This document shows positions 46,747 through 58,458 of a DNA stretch of 64,000 bases, piece after piece. How positions within the stretch are numbered: position 1 is the first letter of the stretch; every line of letters starts with the position of its first letter. A model generated the notes under the pieces. It did no database searches. It saw nothing but the letters and a program-made list of their open reading frames with translations, and was not told where the DNA came from. The translations under genes and the position numbers were made by a program. This DNA is from Novibacillus thermophilus (GTDB taxonomy: Bacteria; Bacillota; Bacilli; Thermoactinomycetales; Novibacillaceae). The DNA is taken from NCBI RefSeq assembly GCF_002005165.1, contig NZ_CP019699.1, positions 2,046,001 through 2,110,000 on the forward strand. Direction: 5' to 3'.

Positions 46747-49700
46747 GTGCGTATTGAGGAAATACACGTGTACGGGTTCGGCCAGCTGCAAGATGTATCT
46801 TACCGTTTCCGAGACGGTATTAACGTGATAGAAGGTTTGAACGAAGCGGGAAAAACGACGCTGATGGCTTTCATCCGCGGCGTGTTGTTCGGCTTTGAAA
46901 GCCGGCGCAATCCCGAGCTGCGGTATGAACCGGAAGGCGGCACGTTCGGCGGCGCTGTTGTCCTCACGGATTCGCAAGGGAGAACGTATCGCGTGGAACG
47001 CATTTTCCGCAGAAAAATTGCCGGCGATGTGACGGTGCAGCTTCCCGACGGAGGGGAAGAAGGCGAAGCGTTTTTACACCGCTTACTGGGCAACATGAAT
47101 GAAAAAGTGTTCAAAAACATTTTCGCCTTCGGTTTGAGTGAATTGCAGCGCATTGACACTCTGCAAGAGGACGAGATTAATCAGTTCATTTACACCGCGG
47201 GAACCGGTGACGGAAATACGATCCGCGATGCGCAAAAAGAATTGTCCGCCATGGAACAAGAACTGTTCCGCCCAGGCGGAAGCAAGGCGAGAATCAACCG
47301 CAAACTGCAGCAGATTCGCGAAAGCACGCAGGAACTGAACCGGCTCAAGCAGGAGAACGAACAGTACGAACAGCTCGTCCAGCAATTGGAGGAACTGGAC
47401 CGCTCCATCGAGCAGGAGGAAGCGCGCATCGAATCTTGGCGGCAGGACATCGCCGTACTGGAAAAAATGCTGAGTCACTACGACGATTACACACAATACA
47501 TCGCGGTGCAAGATCGCTTGAAGACCCTTCCGGACATTGAGAATTTCCCTGAAGACGGCGTACACCGTCTGGAAACGTTCGTCCGCAACATTCGCGAGTG
47601 GAAAGCCCAGATCCACGATCTAGAGGAACAACGGGACCGGGTGCGGGAACAGCTGGACTCTGCGGACGACGTGACGCCGCTTCTTGACAACCGTGTGGAG
47701 ATTGAAGACCTGCGGGACAGATTCAACAGCTTTCGCGAACATCAAGAGCAAGCGGAACAGTGTTTGCAGAACGCCCGCCGGGAACAGGAGCGGGTAAAAG
47801 AGCTTTGTGAGAAACTGGGGCCTGGCTGGACGGAAGAAAAACTTACGTCTTTCGATACATCCGTCGTAGCCAAACAGGCTGTCCGCACGTTTGCTTCAGA
47901 ATTGGGTGAACTCGAATCGGCTCGGTCTCTGGCCCAACATGAACGGGAGGTCGCCCAGCGAAACGTGGAACGGCAGGCGGAACAGCTTGAAGCGTGGCTG
48001 AACCGCGAAGCGCCTCGCCCGGTGAAAAACAAAGAGGAGCTGGATGAAGAACACAGGCACTGGGAACAGGCGAACGACTTGACACAGCAACTCGCCTCCC
48101 TGGATCACCGCATCGCTGGATTGAAGGAGAAAGTAAAGGAGTATGAAGAGACTGAAGCGGCTTTGTCACGAGCCAACCGTCACGCCCATTCGTCAGTCTG
48201 GAAGTGGGTGTCCCTTGGCCTCACCTTGTTGATCCCCGTTTTTGTGTGGATGTGGGGTCAGCCGGTTGCGGCAATGGTGGCCTTCGGCGTGCTGGCTCTG
48301 TTGACGGTCAGGGAGTTTGTGCAGAAAGGGGAAAATGGGTCTCCCGTACACGATCTGAGGCAAAAAAGGGAAGCGGCACAAGGGGAGCTACACCGTTTAC
48401 AAGCTGACGCAGATCACAAAAGGGAAACGTTACACGAGCTGTGTCGTAAACACGGACAGGTAGACGGTGATCTACGGACGTGGGAAAACGAGTTGGAAGA
48501 GGCGAAGGAAACGCTGCGTCAATGGGAGCGGTGGAAAGAACAGCGCGATGAGAAAGAGCGGGAACGTGCTCAAGCCCAGACACGGTTAGCGGAGGCGGAG
48601 TACAAGCTGGAACAGGTGGAGGCTGTGTACCGGGAGAAGTGTGAGCAGTGGGAAAGCTGGCTCAAAACCCGCGGTTTGCCTTCTACTCATGTACCGCCGG
48701 AAGGCGACCGACCGTTATCCCCGGAACTCGTGTTGGACGTAATGCGGGAGATTGAAGCGGCCAAAGACGCATTGCGCCGCACATCCGATTACCGATCGGA
48801 GCGCGCCAGACACGAACAGTTTGTGAAGGAGTACATCCGCAAACTGCAATCCGTGCTCGCACAAACAAACGTCGAGGTCACCGTGACCGATTCGGAATAT
48901 CAAGTGCGTGAGTTAAGCCGCCTGTTAGAAGAGGCGAAAGAGGAGGCGAACCGTCACCGGCAACTGCGCCAGAAGTTGGAAGAACTTGAGGATGACGTGC
49001 GCAAAGTAGCACACCGTTTGCACGTTGAGGAAGAAGAACTGTCTCGCTTACTACAGCAAGGCGGGGCGGAGAACGAAGAGATGTTCCGCTTGAGAGCGGA
49101 GCAATACGGTGAGCGCAAACGGCTGGAACAAGAACAGAAGCTCATCACTCAGGCTCTCAGCCGCTTGGGGAAGGAGCTGCGCCATCTCGAACATGCCCAA
49201 GGTCGTGGAACGGATCGTTCCTTCTCAGGGCAACCACGACATGAGCTGGACGATATCCAATACGTACAAAAGGTGATGTCGCAGACGAGTAAGGGAGAAA
49301 TGGAAGATGAGCTTCTTTCCTTACAAGAGAAGCTGCGTGAAGGACGTGAACGCGAGAAAGCGTTGCGTCACGAACGAGCGGCCCTCAGTGTGAAAATTGA
49401 ACAGCTGGCGTCAGGCACCGATCTGTCAGAGCAAAATCAATGGTGCCAGCAACTCGTCACCGATTTGCAAGAGGACGCGCGGGAGTGGGCGGTCGTCGCT
49501 TTAACCCGGCACATCTTACAGCGTGCGATGGAGGTGTACGAGAAGGAAAAACAGCCTGGCGTGTTAAAGAAAGCTTCCCGCTATTTACAGGAGATGACAG
49601 AGGGACGCTATCATCGCGTGCTGGCGCCCATCGGGGAACAAACCCTTAAAGTGGAGCGGCAGGACGGCCGCCGGTTTGAACCCGCCTTTTTAAGCCGCGG

Positions 49701-49968
49701 CACGGTAGAGCAGCTTTATTTGGCCATGCGTTTCGCCCTGGTGGAGGAATATGCCTCCCAGGTCGTCCTCCCCCTCATATTGGACGACATTTTCGTCAAC
49801 TTTGACCCTTACCGGACGCGTGCCGCCATCCGAACTTTGGAGGCGATTGGAGAAATGCGGCAAGTTTTGTTCTTTACGTGTCACGCCCATCTCTCGACGC
49901 TGTTCGAGGAGGAACGCGTCCCTTACGAGCGGATTGCGTTGACGACGCACGTGCCGCAATGGCAGTAA
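46747..49968 (+). CDS. yhaN: YhaN-type SMC/Rad50-like ATPase
   Basis: 1073 residues from GTG 46747, with AGGGGG eight bases upstream. Walker A GLNEAGKTT near residues 30-38, signature and Walker B (VVLPLILDDIFVNFD) near 1010, and two long coiled-coil arms between (about 150-450 and 530-950, very rich in Gln, Glu and Arg). At the apex, where Rad50 has its zinc hook, is a hydrophobic hairpin (about 487-522, KWVSLGLTLLIPVFVWMWG...), as in YhaN proteins, suggesting membrane contact. Works with YhaO in DNA end processing. Confidence 0.9.
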   Translation: MRIEEIHVYGFGQLQDVSYRFRDGINVIEGLNEAGKTTLMAFIRGVLFGFESRRNPELRYEPEGGTFGGAVVLTDSQGRTYRVERIFRRKIAGDVTVQLPDGGEEGEAFLHRLLGNMNEKVFKNIFAFGLSELQRIDTLQEDEINQFIYTAGTGDGNTIRDAQKELSAMEQELFRPGGSKARINRKLQQIRESTQELNRLKQENEQYEQLVQQLEELDRSIEQEEARIESWRQDIAVLEKMLSHYDDYTQYIAVQDRLKTLPDIENFPEDGVHRLETFVRNIREWKAQIHDLEEQRDRVREQLDSADDVTPLLDNRVEIEDLRDRFNSFREHQEQAEQCLQNARREQERVKELCEKLGPGWTEEKLTSFDTSVVAKQAVRTFASELGELESARSLAQHEREVAQRNVERQAEQLEAWLNREAPRPVKNKEELDEEHRHWEQANDLTQQLASLDHRIAGLKEKVKEYEETEAALSRANRHAHSSVWKWVSLGLTLLIPVFVWMWGQPVAAMVAFGVLALLTVREFVQKGENGSPVHDLRQKREAAQGELHRLQADADHKRETLHELCRKHGQVDGDLRTWENELEEAKETLRQWERWKEQRDEKERERAQAQTRLAEAEYKLEQVEAVYREKCEQWESWLKTRGLPSTHVPPEGDRPLSPELVLDVMREIEAAKDALRRTSDYRSERARHEQFVKEYIRKLQSVLAQTNVEVTVTDSEYQVRELSRLLEEAKEEANRHRQLRQKLEELEDDVRKVAHRLHVEEEELSRLLQQGGAENEEMFRLRAEQYGERKRLEQEQKLITQALSRLGKELRHLEHAQGRGTDRSFSGQPRHELDDIQYVQKVMSQTSKGEMEDELLSLQEKLREGREREKALRHERAALSVKIEQLASGTDLSEQNQWCQQLVTDLQEDAREWAVVALTRHILQRAMEVYEKEKQPGVLKKASRYLQEMTEGRYHRVLAPIGEQTLKVERQDGRRFEPAFLSRGTVEQLYLAMRFALVEEYASQVVLPLILDDIFVNFDPYRTRAAIRTLEAIGEMRQVLFFTCHAHLSTLFEEERVPYERIALTTHVPQWQ

Positions 49969-50012
49969 CCGTCACCCGTTGTGCGACGTGAGGACATCGC
50001 CACAGCATCGTG

Positions 50013-50047
50013 AAAGGCATATGTTACTTTCGTAACGTATGCCTTTT
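50013..50047 (+). terminator. Terminator of the yhaON operon
   Basis: AAAGGCATATGTTAC (50013-50027) and GTAACGTATGCCTTT (50032-50046), 15 bp with one G-T pair and a TTTC loop, then T residues. Confidence 0.93.
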
Positions 50048-50333
50048 TGTATTTTTTAAGAAGTAAAGTACACAATCTAGGAGGTTGAAAGTATATAGGT
50101 TCATAATTGTAACAAAAGTCATATTGACGGACTTATATGAAAACAATATTATCAAAATATAATAAAAGAAAAGGGAAAAACACAAATGTAAACAAAAATA
50201 ACAGGAGGTGGTCTCATTCTCTTTTTCAATGGGCGGTCTGAAAGCACTTTCATATAGAAACACGAAGAGGGTTTGGTATGCCTTCAAGGCCGCGGCAAAT
50301 GTGTGATGAGAGGAATAAAGGAGGAAAAGAAGC
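50048..50333 (+). promoter_or_regulatory. Upstream region of rhamnosidase 1 with cre-like site
   Basis: AT-rich, no gene. TGAAAGCACTTTCA (50239-50252) is a perfect palindrome differing from the ideal CcpA cre (TGAAAGCGCTTTCA) at one base. It lies 80-95 bp before the start codon, so carbon catabolite control of the glycanase genes is likely. The SD is AAAGGAGG (50317-50324). No convincing -35/-10 pair was picked. Confidence 0.6.
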
Positions 50334-53300
50334 GTGAGGAAGTCTATCAATCTGTTACTGTCTGTTGTTCTTGTTGTCACCCTGTGGGTTCCCGTGACGG
50401 ATATTGCCTTTGGGGCAACGGATGAAAAGATTGAAGTAATTGACTTAAGGGCTGAGTATACTGATAATCCCCTCGGGATTGACGTGACCAAACCGCGACT
50501 CAGTTGGAAGCTCCAGGCTGATGAACGGGGGCAGACCCAGACTGCTTACCAGATTCAGGTGGCAAGCAGTGAAAGCGAGCTGCTGAATGACAACCCCGAC
50601 ATGTGGGACACGGGGAAGGTGGAGTCCGATCAGTCGGTGAACGTCGCGTACGAGGGAGAGCCGCTGGAATCCGGCAAGCGCTACTATTGGCGTGTCAAAG
50701 TGTGGGACAAGCACGGGAGTTCTTCGGAGTGGAGCGACCCCGCCTGGTGGGAAATGGGATTGCTCGAGGAATCCGACTGGCAGGCGGAGTGGATTGGGAA
50801 AGGTGAAGCGCCTGATGAATCGGAAGACAATGCCTCCTCTTCATCTTCGGAACCTCTATTTCGCAAGGACTTTACAATTGACAAACCGATCAAACGGGCA
50901 CGTCTGTACTCCACAGCCTTAGGCGTGTATGAACCATACATCAACGGGGAGCGTGTGGGCGAAGATATTTTCGCACCGGGGTGGACGGACTATCATCAGC
51001 GAATTCAGTACCAGACTTACGATGTAACGGAGTTACTGCAAACCGGTGAGAACGCCATCGGCGCGATGCTGGGAGACGGGTGGTATGCCGGGCATGTCGG
51101 GCTAGCAGGCCGGCATGTATACGGCGAGAAACCGCACCTTCTCATGCAACTAGAAATTGACTATGAGGACGGAACGTCCGAGACAGTCGCGACGGATGGC
51201 TCTTGGAAGTGGGCCACGGGGCCGATCGTGTCTTCCGACATGCTCATGGGCGAGACCTACGATGCACGCAAAGAGATACCTGGCTGGAACGCGCCGGACT
51301 TTGACGATGCAGACTGGAGCGAAGTTGACGTCTTGGAGGAAGGCGTGAGTGGAGAACTCGTAGCACAAGCGGGTCCCACCGTTCAAGTGACCGAAGAAAT
51401 CGAGCCCGTCGAGATCACAGAGCCGGAACCGGGGACGTACGTCTTTGACCTGGGGCAAAACATGGTCGGCAATGTCCGGCTGAAAGTGAGCGGAGAAGCG
51501 GGCGAGACCATCACCTTGCGCCACGCCGAAGTCTTGAACCCGGACGGGACCATCTACACCGCTAACTTGCGCAGTGCGAAAGCGACCGACCACTACACGT
51601 TGAAAGGTGAAGGCGAAGAAATTTACGAACCGCACTTCACGTTCCACGGTTTTCGCTACGTCGAAGTGACGGGCTATTCAGGAGAGCCGACAAAGGACAT
51701 GATCACCGGTCGGGTGATGCATACCGCAGCGCCGTTTTCCGGTCACTTCGAGACGTCGAATGACATGCTGAACCAGTTGCAAAGCAACATCAGGTGGGGT
51801 CAGCGCGGGAACTTCTTAAGCATACCCACCGACACCCCGGCCCGTGACGAAAGGTTAGGGTGGACCGGTGACATTAACGTGTTCGTCGGGGCCGCGACGT
51901 TCAACATGGACGTCACGCGGTTTCTCGGCAGTAAATGGCTGCAAGATTTACGCGACGCCCAGTCGGAGAACGGGGCTTACCCAGACGTCGCCCCGGACGT
52001 GTGCTGTGGGGAAGGGAATGCCGGTTGGGGGATGCTGGTGTCACGGTTCCGTACGCGATATGGCAACGGTACGGCGACACCCGAGTGATTGAAGAGAACT
52101 ATGAGGCGATGGTTCGCTGGATTGAGTACATGAAGGAGAACAGCACCGATTACATTCGCCCGGCCCCGGCGTACGGCGATTGGCTGAACGTGAACGACCC
52201 GACACCTGGGGAGCTCATATCGACCGCTTACTTTGCGTACAGCACGAAACTGCTCTCCGACATGGCGCGCGCCATCGGACGCACGGATGACGCCGAGGCG
52301 TTTAAGCAGCTCTTCGAAGACATTAAAGCCGCATTTAACGAGGCATTTGTGAAAGAGGACGGCCAGATAGCCGGGGACAGCCAAACCGCTTACGTCCTGG
52401 CCCTTTATATGGACCTGCTCCCTGAGGACAAGAGACAAAAGGCAGCGGATCACTTAGTAGAGCGGATCAAAGAGCGTGACTGGCATTTGTCCACCGGATT
52501 TCTCGGCACCCGGGATTTGCTGCCGGTCTTGAGTGACACCGGGCACCTAGATGTGGCCTACCGGTTGCTCCTGAACGACACCTTCCCGTCATGGGGTTAC
52601 CAGATCAAGAACGGGGCGACGACGATGTGGGAGCGCTGGGATTCGATCAGGCCCGATGGCAGCTTTCAAGACGCGGGCATGAATTCGTTCAACCACTACG
52701 CGTACGGTGCCGTCGGGGATTGGATGTACCGGAACATCGCAGGGATTCAGCACGATCCGGACCGTCCCGGGTACAAGCATGTGATCATTCACCCGCGTCC
52801 GGGTGGAGACCTGACCCATGCGAAGGGAGTATACGAATCGGTCTACGGCACGATTGTGAGTGACTGGGAACAGAGAGACGGCGATTTTAGGCTGAATGTC
52901 ACCGTTCCGGTCAACACGACGGCAACCGTGTATGTACCGGCTGACAACGAGTGGTCCGTCACCGAAAGTGGGCAGCTCGCGCACGAAGCAGAAGGTGTCA
53001 CTTTTGTGAAAATGGAAGAAGGTTATGCTGTCTATGAGATCGGTTCCGGAGAGTACCGTTTTACAGTACATCCTGTCAGTGCAGTCTATATGAGCACCTT
53101 AGTAGCGTTCTTCAAAGAAGCAGGTGAATTAGCCAACCATGGAGCTGCGCGTGCTTTGGATGTCCATTTAGCGGCAGTCGACCGCTTCGAGAAAAAGGGA
53201 GCAGCGGATAAAGTCGTCAAGCATCTCAATGGTTTCAAACAGTTGCTGAACCATCAGCGGGAAAATGAGTTAATCTCGGAAAATGCCTCTAACGTCCTTC

Positions 53301-54376
53301 AAATGTTTGCCGATCGGTTGATTGAGCAGTTGATAAAAAAGGGTGTCAGTGCTGAATTAAGAGCCGAAGAGACAGAATTTCACCCTGGTGACCAGGTTCA
53401 CTTTGAAACTGTGTTTGAAAACAACAGTGATGACAATATTCACGATCTGGACATGTCGCTCACCGTGCCCGAAGGCTGGGAGATTACAGCGGTAACCTCG
53501 CCCTCCGCCAAAGTTGTAAAGCCTGGCGAGACGTTCACGGCACAATTTAACGCCATTGTGCCCAAACATCAAGAATTGACAGACTCATTGACCATCGAGG
53601 GAGAGGCGGTCTATCGGAAATTCGGAGAAGAAGCCACCATTCCCTTAAACATAAGGGCTAAGGTGACATCTCCCGTTCGCATTCAGGAAATTCAGTCCGA
53701 TCCGGTGGAGCCGGGAGAAGAAACGACGCTTCATGTCACAATGCAGAACGTTGCACAACAGTCGTTTACAGGAAACGTAACGGTCGAAGCGCCATCGGAT
53801 TGGACGGTAGTGCCGACAACGCAAAGCTACGAACTTGATGCAGGAACAGAAGGAACGTTCGGGTTCACGGTTGTCGCTCCAGAAGACGCCGTGCGCGGTG
53901 CTGAGATGCACGTGTCGGCAACGTATGATAACTATAAGGCCGATGAAACGACAACGACGGTACATTTGCCCGGTGTGTCCTGGGAATTTGATACTGACGG
54001 AGACGCACAAGGCTGGCAACCGACGAATCACTTAACGGAATTTACGGTTTCTGACGGTGTGTTGACGACCCAGTCAACCGGCGGTGATCCATACATGGTT
54101 CAGCGGGAGCCGTTGTCAATGGATGCCAGTCACGGGGCGGTTGTCCAGTTGACGATGAAGACGTCAGTCTCCTCCGGCGGACAGATTTTTTGGGGAACGG
54201 AAGCATCACCGCACTTTTCCGAGGACAAAAGCACGCGCTTCAATGTGAAGGGTGGGGAATTTCACGTCTATCATGTCCCCATTCCACCGCAGGATAGTCC
54301 GATCACCAATCTCCGGATTGATCCGCTGACACAGGAAGGGGACATCACCATCGAGTCGATTCGCCTTTTACGCTAA
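50334..54376 (+). CDS. Secreted GH78 alpha-L-rhamnosidase 1 with FIMAH-like, NEW3 and C-terminal binding domains, frameshifted as sequenced
   Basis: GTG 50334 with a good SD and a signal peptide (to about residue 27). Order: Fn3-like N-domain (DVTKPRLSWKLQADERG), beta-sandwich domains, GH78 (alpha/alpha)6 barrel with DERLGWTGD and TTMWERWDS carrying the catalytic acids, a helical FIMAH-like module (about 919-1000), two NEW3-type Ig folds, and a C-terminal carbohydrate-binding-like domain. Stops at 52088 as sequenced; one G added to five G at 52027-52031 joins the halves into 1347 residues. It releases terminal alpha-L-rhamnose from plant or microbial glycans outside the cell. Confidence 0.88.
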
Positions 54377-54470
54377 TAAACAGGTAGGAAATGAGGCCGG
54401 GATGTGCGGTCTCCGGCCTCTGCCCAGCACGACAAAATACAGTCAAAAGCGAGGAGAAGGAGAAGGAAGC

Positions 54471-57400
54471 GTGAACCAAAATGTTAGTCTGTTGTTGTCT
54501 GTCGCCCTTGTCGTCACGATGTGGTCACCTATGACTGGCACAGTGTTCGGTCAATCGGGCGGCGATGTGGAAGTCAACGACTTAAGAACAGAGTACGCAA
54601 ACAACCCCTCGGCATTGACGTGACCAAGCCGCGGCTCAGTTGGAAACTAGTGTCAAGTGAACGGGGGCAGTCCCAGACTGCTTACCAGATTCAGGTGGCC
54701 AGCAGTGAAAGCGAGCTGCTGAATGACAACCCCGACATGTGGGACACGGGCAAGGTGGAGTCCAATCAGTCGGTGAACGTCGAGTACGAAGGAGAGCCAC
54801 TGGAATCCGGCAAGCGCTACTATTGGCGCGTGAAAGTGTGGGACAAGCACGGGAGTTCTTCGGAGTGGAGCGAACCTGCCTGGTGGGAAATGGGGTTGCT
54901 CGAGGAATCCGATTGGAAAGGTGACTGGATTGGTTTAGATGCGGGAGAAGGGGAGGAAGACCTAAACCTGGAAGGAGCCCATTGGATTTGGTATCCCGAA
55001 GGAAATCCCGCCGAAAATGCGCCAGCTGGACAACGTTATTTCCGCTATTCGTTCCAATTGCCGCCAGATAAGGAAATATCGAGAGCCGAAATGGTGCTGA
55101 CCGCCGATGACAGCTATGTGCTCTATGTCAACGGCGAGCACGCCGACAGCTCTCCCCAGGTGACAGATGCGTGGAAACAAGCGAGATTAGTAGACGTCAC
55201 GCACATGCTTAGTGCGGGACATAACGTCATTGCAATCGTTGCGACGAACAGTGAAGGGCCGGATATTAACCCGGCAGGCCTGATTGGTAGAATGCGGATC
55301 GAGTACGATTCGGGAGAGGCGCTCGTTTTTGAGACAAGTCGCGATTGGAAGACACGTAAGACGGAGCAGGAAGGCTGGCATGAGCCCGATTTCGACGATA
55401 CCGACTGGGACAGTGCCGTGGAAGTCGCGCCTTACGGCGACGCATTGTGGGGCGATCAAGTAGTGCTGCCGGGTGACTCTGACAAACCGGCACCGCTGAT
55501 CCGGAATGAATTCACCTTAGACAAACCAGTTGCAGAAGCGCGTGTGTACGTGAGTGGGTTAGGGTATTACGAGTTGTGCCTCAACGGGCAAAAAGTCGGG
55601 GACCATGTGCTGGATCCGAATTCGACGAATTACGAAGCGCGCGTGTTGTACACGACGTATGACGTCACAAAACAGCTGAACCAAGGTGACAACGCCATCG
55701 GAGTCGAGCTCGGTCGCGGACGGTACGGCATGACGACGCCGAATACGTGGATCTGGCATGAAGCTCCTTGGCACGACGATCCAAAAGTATTGTTACAGCT
55801 GGAAATAAAATATGAGGACGGCAGCACGGAAACGATTGTCAGCGACGAGTCCTGGCGGGCGACAGAAGGTCCGACGCGCTTCGATTCCCTTTACGAAGGG
55901 GAGCGATACGACGCCCGTCTCGTTCAAGACGGCTGGACGTCGGCTGGATTCGATGACACGGGGTGGGATCACGCCGTTAAAGTGGAACCCCCTGCCGGTG
56001 AAATGCGCGCCCAGCAGCATGAACCGATTAAAGTGATGGACACGATCCGGCCGAAGTCGGTGAAAGAGGTCAAGCCGGGTGTTTACGTCTTCGATTTTGG
56101 AGTGAACGTCGCCGGGTGGGCTAAACTTCAGGTCGAAGGTCCTCGCGGGACAGAGGTGACACTTGTCTATGGTGAAAAACTTCACGATGACGGCACGGTC
56201 GACATTGATCAAGGTCACATTTACGCACAAATCCAGACCGATCGCTACATTTTGAGCGGTGATGGAGTCGAAACGTGGGAACCCAAATTCAGCTACAAGG
56301 GTTATCAGTACGTTCAAGTTTCAGGCTACCCAGGCGAGCCGACACTGGACAGTCTGGAAGGGCGTGTCATTCACACATCCGTCGCTTCGACAGGCGAATT
56401 TTCGACTTCCAATCCGCTCCTTAATCAAATGAACGAGAATGTGCGACGTGCTTATTTGAACAACTTGTACGACGTTCCGACGGACACCCCTGTGTGGGAG
56501 AAGAACGGCTGGACCGGTGACGCTCAAGTCATGGCCGCCACTTCTATATACAACTTCCATATGCCGCGTTTCTACACGAAATGGGTCCATGACATACGCG
56601 ATGCACAAAAACCGAGTGGGGAACTGCCGGATATTGTCCCGACGAGCGGGTGGAGTTATGACGGATCTCCCGGCTGGACAGCTGTGCACGGGCCGACGCC
56701 TGCTTGGGATGCGGCACTGTTTGAGATTCCGTGGGAGATGTACCGACAGTACGGAGACGAGCGGATCTTGAAAAACGTTTACGAAGAAATGAAACGTTAT
56801 TTTGACTATCTCGCGTCACACGCAGACGGACACATTGTACGGCTTGGGCTCGGTGACTGGATTCCGCCTGGATACGGGGGGTCACCGCCAGAAGGCCCAG
56901 ATCTGACCTCGACGGCGTACTACTATCGGTTCGCCGAAACGATTTCCAACATTGCCGACATCCTCGGTAAGGAGGCGGAAGCACGTCTCTACGAAGAGAA
57001 GGCTCTAGACATCAAAGCAGCGTTCAATGAAGAATTCTTCGATGAGCAGACGAATGTATACAGGACAAACCGGGACGTCGGATACCGGCAGACATCGAAC
57101 GCCGTGCCCATTGCATTCGGCCTCGCACCTGAGGATCGCGAAGAAGCGATTATCGCCAATCTTGCAGAAGACGTAGCAGAGCGCGGCAACCACCTGAACA
57201 CCGGCATTATCGGGACGAAAGTTCTGCTCCCCGTGTTGACAGAGTACGGCTATGAAGACCTGGCTTACGCCATTGCCGCGCAGCGCACGTATCCGAGTTG
57301 GGGATACTGGATCGAAAACGGTGCAACAGCCTTGTACGAGAGCTGGGAGTTAAGCTCCCGTTCCCGGAACCATCACATGTTCGGTTCGGTCGGTGAGTGG

Positions 57401-58030
57401 TTTTACGCGTACCTTGCCGGCATTCAACCGGGTTCTCCTGGGTACGAGACCATCGTGATCAAGCCTGCCATGCCGGAAGACCTAAAACAGGCAACAGGTC
57501 GCGTGGAAACGGTCAAAGGTGACGTTGCGTCCGGCTGGGAGCAGCACCCGGACGGCACGATCACACTCGAAGTGGAAATTCCCGCGAATACGACAGCGAC
57601 TGTGTACGTTCCAGCTGACAGAAAATGGGGTGTCATGGAAGGAGGACGACCTGCCCACACAGCAGAAGGTGTCACCTTTCTCAAAATGGAGGATGGATAT
57701 GCCGTCTTCGAGATCGGTTCCGGAAGCTATCAGTTTACCTTCCATCCTGTCAGTGCAGCCTATATGAACACACTCGTGAAACATTTTAAAGAGGCAGGGG
57801 AATTTGCCAACCACGGGGCTGCTCGAGCCTTGGACATCCATTTAATGGCTGTGAACCGTTTTGAAGAAAAGGGAGCGGCTGAAAAAGTCGTGAAACACTT
57901 GAAAGGGTTTCAACAACTACTGAACAACCAGCGAGAAAACGACTTGATTTCGGAAGAAGCTTACGATGTGCTCGAGTCAGAAACGTTGTCCCTAGTTGAT
58001 ACCTACTTTGCAGCCAATCCGGACACTTAG
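54471..58030 (+). CDS. Secreted GH78 alpha-L-rhamnosidase 2 with FIMAH-like C-terminus, frameshifted as sequenced
   Basis: GTG 54471 after GGAGAAGG, signal peptide to about residue 25. Closely similar to rhamnosidase 1 in the N-terminal domain. It has an extra beta-sandwich insert (about 170-310), the GH78 barrel with WEKNGWTGD and TALYESWEL, then a FIMAH-like module to the end. The frame stops at 54623; one C added to CCCC at 54605-54608 restores it, 1186 residues. No NEW3 or binding domain follows. The C-terminus (DTYFAANPDT) departs from the module consensus, as if truncated and resealed. Confidence 0.88.
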
Positions 58031-58038
58031 CCCCCTAA

Positions 58039-58209
58039 AGGGGACGTAGATCTATAAAAGTCAGGGGGAAAGCGACGGAAAAAGTTCTCAAACATATGAA
58101 GAGCTTTAACCTGCTGCTTGATCGTCAGAAAGAGAAAGCTTTAATTTCCGAGAAGGCGTATCACACGCTGAAGGATTATAGTGATATGTTGATTAAGCGA
58201 CTGCAGTAG
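58039..58209 (+). pseudogene. Remnant of a third FIMAH-like module
   Basis: A frame with no start codon reads KATEKVLKHMKSFNLLLDRQ and goes on to a normal module end, stopping at 58207-58209. It matches the second half of the module in both rhamnosidases. It is probably the tail of a lost gene or the original end of rhamnosidase 2. GGCAGGG/CCCTGCC (58231-58249) makes a hairpin just after the stop. Confidence 0.65.
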
Positions 58210-58338
58210 GTTTGCGAATCAATCCCCGGTGGCAGGGCTTTTCCCTGCCCAGGGAACAGGGAACTTTACCGCCACTTCATTTCACCGTAGACACCGTCGG
58301 CGACTTTCATTTTTAACTTCATGCAGCAACGTAAAACG

Positions 58339-58376
58339 CCGGGGATAGGGGGATTGCCCCTATACCCGGTTTTTTT
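58339..58376 (+). terminator. Terminator after the rhamnosidase genes
   Basis: CCGGGG-ATAGGGG (58339-58351) pairs with CCCCTAT-A-CCCGG (58357-58369) with one internal G-A mismatch, then seven T (58370-58376). It may also serve the convergent GH59 gene weakly. Confidence 0.88.
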
Positions 58377-58458
58377 GGAATGTACAAATGACGGATGGAG
58401 ATCTCCTCGTAATTCACATGAGGAGCAGCAACGGTGCTCCGGTCGAGGCACAGATGGA

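Noticed and set aside
54521-54623. Separate short gene at the start of rhamnosidase 2
   Set aside because: It is the true N-terminus (signal peptide and first domain) cut off by the one-base loss at 54605-54608.
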